Positions 18,293-26,639 of a stretch of 64,000 nt of DNA are shown here, piece by piece (the first letter of the stretch is position 1; each line of letters opens with the position of its first letter). The stretch spans positions 62,001 to 126,000 of the forward strand of contig NZ_JAHKKS010000006.1 of assembly GCF_019737615.1 (NCBI RefSeq), in the 5' to 3' direction. The stretch comes from Sphingobium xanthum. GTDB lineage: Bacteria > Pseudomonadota > Alphaproteobacteria > Sphingomonadales > Sphingomonadaceae. The translations under genes were made by a program, and so were the position numbers. The notes beneath the pieces are model-generated. The model saw only the letters and a list, made by a program, of their open reading frames with translations. It had not been told where the DNA came from and ran no database searches.

Positions 18293-19195
18293 CTATTCGA
18301 CCCAGTCCAGCCCGATATCCCGATAGACTTGCCGGTCTTCGTCCCAGCCTTCCTTCACCTTGACGTGCAGGTAGAGATGCACCTTCACGCCGAGCAGGGC
18401 GGCCAGCTCGGCGCGCGCCTTTGAGCCGATTTCCTTCAGCCGCTGGCCGTTCTTGCCCAGGATGATGCCGCGCTGGGTGGGGCGGGCGACGAGGATCTGC
18501 TGGTGGATCTCGACCGATCCGTCGTCGCGCTCCTTATATTGCTCGGTCTCGACCGCGCTCTGATAGGGCAGTTCGTCGTGCAGCTGATGATAGAGCTGTT
18601 CGCGCGTGATCTCGGCGGCGAGCAGGCGGTCGGTCGCGTCGGAGACCTGATCGGCCGGGAAATGCCACGGACCCTCGGGCATGGCCTTCGCCATCGCCGT
18701 CTTGAGCTCCGGCAGGCCGTCGCCCGTCGCCGCGCTCACATAATAGGTCTCGGCGAAATCGACCCGCGCGTGCAGCTTCTCGGTGAGCGTCAGCAGCTTG
18801 TCCTTGGCGGCGATGTCCACCTTGTTGAGGATCAGCCACTTGATCTCGCGCCGCTTGGCGAGCCCGTCGAGGATCGGGTCCATCTTGGGGCCGAGGCCGG
18901 CGCGGCCGTCGACGATCAGCGCGATGAGATCGGCATCCTGCGCGCCGCCCCAGGCGGACTGCACCATAGCGCGATCGAGCCGCCGCGACGGCGCGAAAAT
19001 GCCCGGCGTATCGACCAGCACGAGCTGCGCCTCGTCCTCGATGGCGACGCCCATGACGCGCACGCGCGTCGTCTGCGCCTTGGGGCTGGTGATCGCGACC
19101 TTCTGGCCGACCAGCGCATTGACGATCGTCGACTTGCCCGCATTGGGGGCGCCGACCACCGCGATGACGCCGCAACGAGTTGAACTAGCTTCCAA
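18293..19195 (-). CDS. era: GTPase Era
   Basis: Era is an essential GTPase that binds 16S rRNA and assists 30S assembly. The 300-residue protein carries G1 (GAPNAGKS, residues 15-22), the DTPG G3 motif, NKVD G4 and a SAATG G5, followed by the KH domain with ILGKNGQRLKEIGSKAR. The start is TTG at 19195 with GGAG five bases upstream. It follows lepB-rnc on the same strand, as in many alphaproteobacteria, but a 117-base inverted repeat separates it from rnc. Confidence 0.97.
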   Translation of the reverse strand: MEASSTRCGVIAVVGAPNAGKSTIVNALVGQKVAITSPKAQTTRVRVMGVAIEDEAQLVLVDTPGIFAPSRRLDRAMVQSAWGGAQDADLIALIVDGRAGLGPKMDPILDGLAKRREIKWLILNKVDIAAKDKLLTLTEKLHARVDFAETYYVSAATGDGLPELKTAMAKAMPEGPWHFPADQVSDATDRLLAAEITREQLYHQLHDELPYQSAVETEQYKERDDGSVEIHQQILVARPTQRGIILGKNGQRLKEIGSKARAELAALLGVKVHLYLHVKVKEGWDEDRQVYRDIGLDWVE

Positions 19196-19202
19196 AATTA
19201 CT

Positions 19203-19319
19203 CCGTTCGTCCTGAGTAGGGGCTGAGCTTGTCGAAGACCCGTATCGAAGGATCAGATCCGCGCGCGGCCCTTCGATATGCCATTTCGACAAGCTCAATG
19301 GCTACTCAGGGCGAACGGG
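19203..19319. repeat. REP-like inverted repeat (CCGTTCG...CTGAGCTTGTCGAA family), long copy
   Basis: Two arms of about 50 bases face each other: the left arm begins CCGTTCGTCCTGAGTAG and includes TGAGCTTGTCGAA, and the right arm is its near reverse complement, ending CAGGGCGAACGGG. It fills almost the whole rnc-era spacer and could fold into a long hairpin in the operon transcript. A shorter member of the same family lies at 35960-36037. Confidence 0.85.
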
Positions 19320-19326
19320 GAAAGGA

Positions 19327-19998
19327 CTAATTTTCCAACTTCTCCAGAAAGGCCGCCGCCGCCGCCGTCTCGGCTTCCTGTTTCGAGCTGCCTTCGCCGC
19401 GCGCTTCTCCAGCGCCTTTGATCGTGACGCTGACCGTGAAGCGTAGCGCATGCTGCGGACCGGTCCGCTCCACCAGTTCATAGTCGGGCGGGCGCCTGTT
19501 GTTGGCGGCCGCCCATTCCTGCAGCTCGGATTTGGGATGCTTGGGCGCGCTCGGCTGGCCCTCGACTTCGCCCGCCCACAAGCGCTGCACGAGGACGCGC
19601 GCCGGCTCCATGCCCTTGTCGATGTAGAGCGCGCCGATCAGCGCTTCCATGACGTCGCCCAGCACATTGTCGCTCTCGATCGCGCCGTCGTCGCGCGCCT
19701 GCTTGCCGAGGCGCAGATGCGCGCGCACGCCGATCGCACGGGCGACCTGCGCGCAGGTGCCGCCCGCCACGAGCTGGTTGAACCGGCGCGAGAGCTGGCC
19801 TTCCTTTTCCTCCGGGAAGCGCCTGAACAGCCAGTCGGCCATGATGATGCCGAGCACGCGGTCGCCGAGGAACTCCAGCCGCTCATAATGCGCGAGGCTG
19901 GCGCTGCCGTGCGTCAGCGCCTGCTCGTAGAGCGCCGGATTGCCCGGCGCGCCGCCGATCAGATCGGCGAGCCAGGCATCAAGGCCGGCGGCGCTCAA
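19327..19998 (-). CDS. rnc: Ribonuclease III
   Basis: RNase III cleaves double-stranded RNA, including rRNA precursors. The 223-residue protein has the signature ERLEFLGDRVLG with Asp46, and the second catalytic site DNVLGDVMEALIGALY with Asp115 and Glu118. The C-terminal dsRNA-binding domain runs from about 155 (PKSELQEWAAANN) to the end (GSSKQEAETAAAAAFLEKL). The start TTG (19998) overlaps the lepB stop as TTGA, so translation is coupled. Confidence 0.97.
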   Translation of the reverse strand: MSAAGLDAWLADLIGGAPGNPALYEQALTHGSASLAHYERLEFLGDRVLGIIMADWLFRRFPEEKEGQLSRRFNQLVAGGTCAQVARAIGVRAHLRLGKQARDDGAIESDNVLGDVMEALIGALYIDKGMEPARVLVQRLWAGEVEGQPSAPKHPKSELQEWAAANNRRPPDYELVERTGPQHALRFTVSVTIKGAGEARGEGSSKQEAETAAAAAFLEKLEN

Positions 19999-20813
19999 AA
20001 GCCCTCGCCGATGCGCTCGGGCCGGGCGGCGGTGAGCCAGGTCCAGGGGAGGAGCAGGTTCGCCGAGCCATCCGTGGAGAAGAAGCCGACCATCGCGCGG
20101 CCGACCAGATTGTCGATCGGCAACGCGCCGACCCCGCCGCCCTCGACGGAAATGCGGCTGTCCAGACTGCGGTCGCGATTGTCACCCATCACGAAGACAT
20201 GCCCCTTCGGAACGACGAACACGCCGGTATTGTCGGTCGGTCCGTCGATAAGGTCCAGCACTTCGTAGCTTTTTCCATTCGGCATCGTCTCGCGGAAGCG
20301 CGGATAGCGGCAATGCTTCTCGCCCTTGGCGTCTTCATACTCGAAATCGGGGCGGTAGCAGGGCGAGATGGCGCGTTCGCGGCGCGAAGCTTCCACCATA
20401 TTGGGCGTGACCGGGATGACCAGATCGTCGATGCGGCGCTTGGGCACCGGCTGGCCGTTCAGATAGACCGTGCCGGCGCGCACCTGGATATAATCGCCGG
20501 GCAGGCCGACCACGCGCTTGATCCAGTCTTCGTCCGTATTGCGGGGCGCGGCAAAGACGACGACGTCACCGCGCTCCGGCGTACCTGCCATGATCCGGCC
20601 GTCGAAGAGATTGGGATGAAACGGGAAACTGTAGCGCGAATAGCCATAGGGCCATTTCGAGACGAGCAGATAGTCGCCGATCAGCAGGCGGGGCTGCATC
20701 GACTCCGACGGAATGTTGAACGGAGAGATCAGCAGCGAGCGGATCACGAGCACGATCAGCGCCAGCTTCAGCAGAAACGACAGGAGGTCCCGCGTTTCGG
20801 ACTTTGTGGACAT
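19995..20813 (-). CDS. lepB: Signal peptidase I
   Basis: LepB removes signal peptides from exported proteins at the outer face of the inner membrane. The 272-residue protein has one N-terminal membrane helix (about residues 12-30), the nucleophile Ser38 in IPSESMQP, and the general base Lys99 in DWIKRVVGLPGD. The later box GDNRDRSLDSR is the conserved box E. ATG 20813 was chosen because it directly precedes the membrane helix. It is the first gene of lepB-rnc-era and is divergent from pgi. Confidence 0.97.
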   Translation of the reverse strand: MSTKSETRDLLSFLLKLALIVLVIRSLLISPFNIPSESMQPRLLIGDYLLVSKWPYGYSRYSFPFHPNLFDGRIMAGTPERGDVVVFAAPRNTDEDWIKRVVGLPGDYIQVRAGTVYLNGQPVPKRRIDDLVIPVTPNMVEASRRERAISPCYRPDFEYEDAKGEKHCRYPRFRETMPNGKSYEVLDLIDGPTDNTGVFVVPKGHVFVMGDNRDRSLDSRISVEGGGVGALPIDNLVGRAMVGFFSTDGSANLLLPWTWLTAARPERIGEGF

Positions 20814-20991
20814 GAAGCTTTGGCTTTCCCTGGTATCTGATCGGCTTTGCGCGCGCTCGTCTTTGGAAGGCGGGCCGCGCCGCGTCAAGCGCTCGCGCCG
20901 CGCCTTCGCAGATGCAAAAGGGATTTGGCAAAAGGGAAGCGAAGGCGATAAGGCCACGGGCAGCAGTCCAGCGCCGGGAGACCTTGCCGAC

Positions 20992-22506
20992 ATGACCGAC
21001 CCTGCAAGAATCGCCGACCTCTGGCATGAGATCAAAAGCATCGTCGTGCCGGATCTGCGGGGCCTGTTCGAGGAAGATGCCGATCGCCTGGGCAAGCAGG
21101 TGATCGAGGAAAGCGGCCTGCGCTTCGACTTTTCCAAGACGCACCTGACGGACGGCTATCTCGCCGCCTTCGAGGAACTGGCGCAGGCGGTCGATTTCAA
21201 CGGCAAGCGCGCAGCGATGTTCGCGGGCGAGACGATCAACGTCACGGAAGGCCGCGCCGTCGAGCACACGGCCGAGCGCGGCGAGGGCAGGGCCGAGAGC
21301 GTCGCCGCCGCGCACGAGCACAAGCTGCGCATGCGCACGCTCGTCGAAGTGATCGAGGCCGGGGCGCTCGGCGAGATCAAGCATGTCCTCCATGTCGGCA
21401 TTGGCGGCTCCGCGCTCGGGCCGGATCTGCTGGTCGATGCGCTGGCCCGCGATGCCGGGCGCTATGACGTCGCCATCGTCTCGAATGTCGATGGCGTCGC
21501 GCTCGAAGCCGCGATGGCGCGCTTCGATCCGCATGCGACGCTGCTCATCGTCGCCTCCAAGACCTTCACCACCACCGAGACGATGCTCAATGCCGCGAGC
21601 GCGATCGAGTGGATGCAGGAAGCCGGAGTCGACGATCCCTATGGCCAGGTGATCGCGCTCACCGCCGCGCCGGACAAGGCGATCGAATGGGGTATCGACG
21701 AGACCCGCATCCTCGGCTTCTCGGAGAGCGTTGGCGGGCGATATTCGCTCTGGTCGTCCATCGGGCTCCCTGCAGCGCTCGCGCTCGGCTGGGACGGCTT
21801 CGAGGCGCTGCTCGAAGGCGCTGCCGCCATGGACCGCCACTTCCGCAACGCGCCGCTGCGCGAGAATGTGCCGCTGCGCGCCGCCTTCGTCGATCAGCTC
21901 TATTCGCGCTGCCTCGCATGCCAGACACGCGCCGTCTTCGCCTATGATGAGCGCCTGCGCCTGCTCCCATCCTATCTCCAGCAGCTCGAAATGGAGAGCA
22001 ACGGCAAATCCGTGAAGGCGGACGGCACGCCGGTCTATGGCCATACCGCGGCGATCACATGGGGCGGCGTGGGGACGGACGCGCAGCATGCCGTCTTCCA
22101 GCTTCTGCATCAGGGCACGCACATCGTGCCGGTCGAGTTCATCGCCGTCACGGAAGCCGGCGATGCGCTCGATCCGGCACATCACCAGACGCTGCTGGTC
22201 AATTGCTTCGCGCAGGGCGCGGCGCTCATGCAGGGGCGCGAAAATGCCGCCGATCCGGCGCGCGCCTATCCCGGCAATCGCCCCTCGACCACGATCCTCA
22301 TCGATGCGCTGACGCCCCATGCGCTGGGCGCACTCATCGCCTTCTACGAGCACCGCACCTTCGCCAACGGCATCCTGCTGCAGATCAACAGCTTCGATCA
22401 GTTCGGCGTCGAACTCGGCAAAGAGATTGCCCGGTCGATCGAGCGGGACGGCGCGAACGGCTTCGATCCGAGCACGATGGCGCTGATCGAGCTGGCGCTG
22501 GGGTGA
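20992..22506 (+). CDS. pgi: Glucose-6-phosphate isomerase
   Basis: Pgi interconverts glucose 6-phosphate and fructose 6-phosphate. The 504-residue protein has the GIGGSALGP loop, SKTFTTTETM, the PGI signature SVGGRYSLWSSIGLP, LEMESNGKS and the C-terminal FDQFGVELGK with the catalytic lysine. ATG 20992 was chosen because homologous sequence begins there; the frame stays open far upstream, overlapping lepB in antisense, but that part looks non-coding. Confidence 0.97.
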   Translation: MTDPARIADLWHEIKSIVVPDLRGLFEEDADRLGKQVIEESGLRFDFSKTHLTDGYLAAFEELAQAVDFNGKRAAMFAGETINVTEGRAVEHTAERGEGRAESVAAAHEHKLRMRTLVEVIEAGALGEIKHVLHVGIGGSALGPDLLVDALARDAGRYDVAIVSNVDGVALEAAMARFDPHATLLIVASKTFTTTETMLNAASAIEWMQEAGVDDPYGQVIALTAAPDKAIEWGIDETRILGFSESVGGRYSLWSSIGLPAALALGWDGFEALLEGAAAMDRHFRNAPLRENVPLRAAFVDQLYSRCLACQTRAVFAYDERLRLLPSYLQQLEMESNGKSVKADGTPVYGHTAAITWGGVGTDAQHAVFQLLHQGTHIVPVEFIAVTEAGDALDPAHHQTLLVNCFAQGAALMQGRENAADPARAYPGNRPSTTILIDALTPHALGALIAFYEHRTFANGILLQINSFDQFGVELGKEIARSIERDGANGFDPSTMALIELALG

Positions 22507-22623
22507 ACTGATCCACCCAGCATCACACGCTTCGCCTTTGTATTTCGTCCGTTTGTCGCCGAACGGGTGACGGCCGATCGCGTCCGGCGGCCTTGCGACC
22601 GGCCGGAGCGGCATCGCAAATTG

Positions 22624-23337
22624 TCAGGCGGCCATTTCCAGAGATTGTTCAGGCGCGCGGCTCGCGCTCAGGTACAGTTGGCGCAGTTCCGTAGCCTGTC
22701 GCCGGAACACGAGTTCGTCTTTGATACGCCGGTCAATTGCTTCGTGCAGGTCGGGATAGATGACCAGTAGGTCGGGCAGGACGGCAAAGAGTTCTGAATG
22801 ATCGTCGTCGGCCAGAACCTTCACCATCATGCTGTCGATGGTCGCATCCACATTCGCGACGATGCGCGCGCGCAGCGTGAAGGCTGCCTTCCAGAAAGCG
22901 AGGTTCGGCCGAACCATTTCGGCTTTTTTCAGAAACGTCGTTGCGGCGTCGGTCACACCTGTCGCCGCGGCCAAGGCCGCGAGCAGAATGACGGTCGCGT
23001 CGTCGAGATCGGCAATCTGGCCGGCGCCGTCGGGGAAGTTGGCGAGCTTCAGGATGGTTGCCCCGGCTTCGGCGGTCTCGGCATCGAAGCCGGTCGCGAG
23101 TGCGTGGATCCGGAAATCGGAGAGGCTCTCGGAGAGACCTTCGAGCATCTGGAACAGTGCCTCGATCAACACGGGCTGTGCATCGGGGGCGGCGGGACCG
23201 CTGCCGGCCGCGCGAAGTATGTCGAAGGCGGGCGCGATGCCGGCGATACCTTCATCGCCGATCAGATTGAGCGCCTCGACAAGGAAGTCGTCAGAGCCGG
23301 GCTGCTCGGCGGGAGCGAAGTCGACCGTATTTTGCAT
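22624..23337 (-). CDS. Hypothetical acidic helical protein
   Basis: A 237-residue, acidic, predominantly alpha-helical soluble protein rich in Ala, Asp and Leu, without a signal peptide or membrane helix. The pattern of short helices (VEALNLIGDEGIAGIAPAFDILR, ATVILLAALAAATG) suggests a helical-repeat fold, but I recognise no family. ATG 23337 is taken as start; the ATG at 23388 is in frame and would add 17 hydrophobic residues. It is divergent from vapBC, sharing the upstream region that contains the vapBC operator. Confidence 0.6.
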   Translation of the reverse strand: MQNTVDFAPAEQPGSDDFLVEALNLIGDEGIAGIAPAFDILRAAGSGPAAPDAQPVLIEALFQMLEGLSESLSDFRIHALATGFDAETAEAGATILKLANFPDGAGQIADLDDATVILLAALAAATGVTDAATTFLKKAEMVRPNLAFWKAAFTLRARIVANVDATIDSMMVKVLADDDHSELFAVLPDLLVIYPDLHEAIDRRIKDELVFRRQATELRQLYLSASRAPEQSLEMAA

Positions 23338-23453
23338 GGCAGCGCATCCAATCGTTGCGAGACTGATTGCGGCATCTGTGAAGAACATTGGTTAACAACT
23401 GATAACCATGCTTTCAGTCGGCGGCGGCTTGCAATCCGGATCTTATTTCCGCC

Positions 23454-23502
23454 TTGGCGTTAGGATATCCATCGAGTATATAGGTTATTCAGGAGGATAT
23501 CC
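23454..23502 (+). promoter_or_regulatory. vapBC promoter with two GGATATCC operator palindromes
   Basis: A promoter TTGGCG (23454-23459), 17-base spacer, TATATA (23477-23482) precedes vapB. The perfect palindrome GGATATCC occurs twice: at 23463-23470 inside the promoter spacer and at 23495-23502 overlapping the AGGAGG ribosome site and start. The centres are 32 bases apart, about three helical turns, so a toxin-antitoxin multimer could bind both on one face of the DNA. Autorepression is inferred from the usual VapBC behaviour. Confidence 0.65.
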
Positions 23503-23503
23503 C

Positions 23504-23749
23504 ATGTCGCTTTTTGTGAAGGATATCGAAGTGAACCGGATGGCGGAGCGTCTGGCCATGCTTCAGCGTGTGAGCAAGACGGAGGCCGTGCGCCGCGCGC
23601 TGCGTCACGAGCTTGAGCGAGAGGAGGAGGCGCCTTCTCTGGTCGATCGCGGACTGGCGTTTGCGCGTGCGTTGCGCGCCAATGCCGGGCCGGATGGCGG
23701 CAAGCCCATCGATAAGGATTTCATTGACGGCCTCTACGGGGAGCCCTGA
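23504..23749 (+). CDS. vapB: VapB-type antitoxin (PSK/Rv0623-like)
   Basis: The 81-residue antitoxin has an N-terminal DNA-binding segment (MSLFVKDIEVNRMAERLAMLQ with VSKTEAVRRALRHELERE), typical of the ribbon-helix-helix-like VapB group represented by Rv0623, and a C-terminal toxin-binding tail. A very good ribosome site (AGGAGG, 23491-23496) precedes ATG 23504. Its stop overlaps the toxin start (TGATG). It would neutralise the PIN toxin and repress its own promoter. Confidence 0.88.
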   Translation: MSLFVKDIEVNRMAERLAMLQRVSKTEAVRRALRHELEREEEAPSLVDRGLAFARALRANAGPDGGKPIDKDFIDGLYGEP

Positions 23750-24144
23750 TGTTCGTCGATGCGTCGGCACTCGTCGCGATTCTGGTCGATGAGAATGATG
23801 CGCCGCAATTGCTGGCGCGCCTTCAGAAGGCCCGGATCAGGATGACGTCTCCGCTTGCCGTCTGGGAGACGGCTCTGGCTGTCGCGAGAGGCCTGGATTT
23901 CGATATTCGTCAGGCACATCAGGCGGTAGAAGAGTTTCTCAGCCTCGCGGACATCCATGTGTCCGCCGTGCCGCCGGAGGTGCGATATCACGCGCTTGAT
24001 GCTTTTGAGCGGTTCGGCAAGTCTCGGCATCCCGCTTCGCTCAATTTCGGCGATTGTTTTGCTTATGCTTGCGCACGCATTGCCGGGGTCCCGCTCCTTT
24101 ACAAGGGCGAGGATTTTCCGCAGACCGATATCGAAACCGCCTAG
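23749..24144 (+). CDS. vapC: VapC-type PIN-domain ribonuclease toxin
   Basis: The 131-residue PIN domain shows the acidic active-site set: Asp4 (FVDASAL), Glu40 (VWETAL), Asp102 (NFGDCFAYA) and Asp122/Asp127 near LYKGEDFPQTD. VapC toxins cut tRNA or rRNA when released from VapB. It overlaps vapB by one base, so production is coupled. All catalytic acids appear intact, so the module is probably functional. Confidence 0.92.
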   Translation: MFVDASALVAILVDENDAPQLLARLQKARIRMTSPLAVWETALAVARGLDFDIRQAHQAVEEFLSLADIHVSAVPPEVRYHALDAFERFGKSRHPASLNFGDCFAYACARIAGVPLLYKGEDFPQTDIETA

Positions 24145-24493
24145 CGCTCGGGCAAAATCGCGGTCGTCCGTACGCCACAATCCAGGCACTTGCCGGACAG
24201 TCGTGAAAAATCGGCTGTCCTACAGGCACGACCCGATGGCATCCCGGTTCCATGTCACTTGCGCGCGCCCTGATCGAGGGAATCGATCACCGAACGGAAT
24301 ATAAGGGGCCTGACCCCATAACCTTCATAACCTTCGCAAGAATATTGCGCGGGTTTTCCGATCAGTGGGCGACATTGGCCATGTTCGGCCGCCCATGGCC
24401 GGACACTATCAACGTCATAAGCAAAATTGCTTTGCCGCTGCGCGCCCGCGCTCCCATATGCGCCGCACGAAACCCCGGCGGTGAGGAACTTCA
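24145..24493. other. Intergenic region upstream of glutathione reductase
   Basis: No convincing gene. It contains TGTCCTACA at 24216-24224, the same 9-mer that opens the two dispersed elements at 2180 and 11187, here preceded by GGACAG (24195-24200) that pairs with CTGTCC (24215-24220). Further on lie GGCCATG (24377-24383) with its complement CATGGCC (24394-24400), and AAGCAA-AA-TTGCTT near 24420-24433. These could shape the leader of the reductase transcript. Confidence 0.5.
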
Positions 24494-25840
24494 ATGAGCG
24501 ACGACTATGATTTCGACCTGTTCGTGATCGGTGCCGGCTCCGGCGGCGTGCGCGCGTCGCGCGTGGCGGCCGGGCATGGCGCCCGCGTGGCCGTCGCCGA
24601 AGAGTATAAGGTCGGCGGCACCTGCGTCATTCGCGGCTGCGTGCCCAAGAAGCTGCTGGTTTACGGCGCGCATTTCGCCGAGGATCTGAAGGACGCCCGC
24701 CGTTTCGGCTGGGACGTGCCCGACACCAAGTTCGACTGGCCGACCCTGCGCGATAACGTCATCGGCGAAGTGACCCGCCTGGAAGGCCTCTATCAGCAGA
24801 CGCTCGACAACAACAAGGTCACGACCTTTCATGAGCGCGCCACGATCGAGGGTCCGCATGAAGTGCGCCTCGCCAGCGGCAAGATTGTCACGACGAAGTA
24901 TATCCTCGTCGCGACCGGTGCCTGGCCGGCCATTCCGGATGCGCCGGGCGCGGAATATGGCATCACCTCGAACGAGGTCTTCCATCTGGAGACGATGCCC
25001 AAGCGCGTCGTGATCTTCGGCGGCGGCTATATCGCCAACGAGTTCGCCGGCATCTTCCATGAGTTTGCCTGCGACGTGACTCTTGTCCTGCGCGGCGACC
25101 AGATGCTGCGCGGCTATGACGAGCAGATCCGCGACCGGCTGCTCCAGATCAGCCTCGCCAAGGGCATCCAGTTCCGCTTCAATGCGCCGCTGGAGAAGAT
25201 CGAGAAGCAGGAGGACGGCTCGCTCAAGGTGTTCACCGGCGCCGGCGATCCGATTGAGACCGATCTGGTGCTGTTCGCTACCGGCCGCAATCCGAAGATC
25301 GACGGGCTCGGGCTTGAAAAGGCCGGCGTCGAGATCGAGAAGGGGGCGATCAAGGTCGACGAATACAGCCGCACCAATGTCGAGAGCATCTATGCCGTGG
25401 GCGACGTGACCGATCGCGTGCAACTGACGCCTGTGGCGATCCGCGAGGGCCATGCCTTCGCCGACACCGTGTTCGGCAACAATCCGCGCACGATCGACTA
25501 TAGCTGCATCCCGTCGGCGGTCTTCTCCAACCCGCCGATCGGCGCGGTCGGCATGACCGAAGGCGAAGCGCGCAACAAGCTCGGCACGGTGCAGATCTAT
25601 ACCTCGGACTTCCGCCCGATGAAGTTCACGCTGGCGGGCCGCAACGAGCGCAGCCTCTACAAGCTCATCTGCAATGCGGAGACGGGTCAGGTGGTCGGCA
25701 TCCACATGATCTCGCCGGACGCGCCGGAGATCCTTCAGGCTGCTGCCATCGCCGTGAAGGCCGGCCTCACCAAGGCGGATTTCGACGCAACGGTCGCGCT
25801 CCATCCAAGCATGGCCGAGGAGCTTGTGCTGATGCGCTGA
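24494..25840 (+). CDS. gor: Glutathione-disulfide reductase
   Basis: The enzyme reduces oxidised glutathione with NADPH. The 448-residue protein has the FAD loop IGAGSGGVR (12-20), the redox-active disulfide [13 protein letters not shown] (Cys44, Cys49), the NADPH loop [12 protein letters not shown], and the C-terminal HPSMAEE with the catalytic His-Glu pair. This tail is the form found in alphaproteobacterial and plant glutathione reductases. Its stop lies 10 bases from the stop of the convergent response regulator and the two stops pair in a hairpin. Confidence 0.95.
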   Translation: MSDDYDFDLFVIGAGSGGVRASRVAAGHGARVAVAEEYKVGGTCVIRGCVPKKLLVYGAHFAEDLKDARRFGWDVPDTKFDWPTLRDNVIGEVTRLEGLYQQTLDNNKVTTFHERATIEGPHEVRLASGKIVTTKYILVATGAWPAIPDAPGAEYGITSNEVFHLETMPKRVVIFGGGYIANEFAGIFHEFACDVTLVLRGDQMLRGYDEQIRDRLLQISLAKGIQFRFNAPLEKIEKQEDGSLKVFTGAGDPIETDLVLFATGRNPKIDGLGLEKAGVEIEKGAIKVDEYSRTNVESIYAVGDVTDRVQLTPVAIREGHAFADTVFGNNPRTIDYSCIPSAVFSNPPIGAVGMTEGEARNKLGTVQIYTSDFRPMKFTLAGRNERSLYKLICNAETGQVVGIHMISPDAPEILQAAAIAVKAGLTKADFDATVALHPSMAEELVLMR

Positions 25841-25850
25841 GCCTCGCGGC

Positions 25851-26405
25851 TCAGATGAAGGTCATCGCATCCGGCTTGTCGCTGTCCTCATCGACGATCT
25901 CGAATGCGCCTTCGAGCGCGTCGTCGTCGTCTTGGTCGGCATCGTCGTCCGTCGCGAGCCATGAGGGCAGCGTGATGGCTTCGCTGAGGTGATGGGCGCG
26001 ATAGACGGTCCCCTGGCTGACCTCGCGCAGCAGCGACATGAAATCCTCCGACTGCGCGCAGACGCGGGCCTTGTCGAAGCATGCCGCGGCCCCGCGCTGG
26101 AACGCATCGTCGCAGATCGGGGCGTCATGCTTGGCCGAGGAGGACACGACGATCACTTTCATCGCCGCCCAGGGGTCATGGATCAGTTCCTGCACCCGGT
26201 CGAGGAATGCCAGGCCATCGACGCTCGGCAAGGCGAGATCGAGGAGGATGATTTCCGGCTGCATGGACGAAATGTCGTCCAGAGCCTGCTCGGCGTCCGC
26301 GGCGAGTCCGCAGACCTCGAAGGCGTCGTCCTGTTCGATCAGCGATTGCATCATCGCCCTTATGGTGAGCGAGTCATCGACGATGTAGACATTCGTATGT
26401 TTCAT
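25851..26405 (-). CDS. Response regulator with receiver domain and acidic C-terminal tail
   Basis: The 184-residue protein is a single receiver domain: acidic pair Asp10-Asp11 (IVDDSLTIRAMM), phospho-acceptor Asp56 (IILLDLALP), the switch VVSSS and the conserved Lys in CFDKARV. The N-terminus looks like the receivers of CheB/CheY-type proteins. Residues after about 150 form a strongly acidic tail (DDDADQDDDD), with no DNA-binding domain. ATG 26405 was chosen because it begins the receiver; a GGAAGGAG site lies upstream. There is no adjacent kinase gene, so its partner is unknown. Confidence 0.88.
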   Translation of the reverse strand: MKHTNVYIVDDSLTIRAMMQSLIEQDDAFEVCGLAADAEQALDDISSMQPEIILLDLALPSVDGLAFLDRVQELIHDPWAAMKVIVVSSSAKHDAPICDDAFQRGAAACFDKARVCAQSEDFMSLLREVSQGTVYRAHHLSEAITLPSWLATDDDADQDDDDALEGAFEIVDEDSDKPDAMTFI

Positions 26406-26639
26406 GAGGGCGACCCTCTCTCCTTCCGGAGGTAATGACGGCCGTGCAGCGGAAATCTTTATTATTATGTTTTTTGTTCCGAGCTGGCCGTAAACCCCGA
26501 AATACTGTGTGAATCTGCCCAATAACTCGACGAGGCAGAATGTTTCTTCAGGAGTTAAGTATCGCCGAACAAGGCCAACGAAGCGCTGACGTGTTTGGTT
26601 AACGCGGCGGTAGGGAATGCCGCCGGCGCGCAAGCGCGC

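Noticed and set aside
20566..22614. Open frame of about 680 codons antisense to pgi
   Set aside because: Pgi motifs are intact on the plus strand; antisense product is composition-driven.
24252..24497. Possible 81-codon gene upstream of gor
   Set aside because: Weak start context, overlaps the gor ribosome-site region and shows no recognisable sequence.
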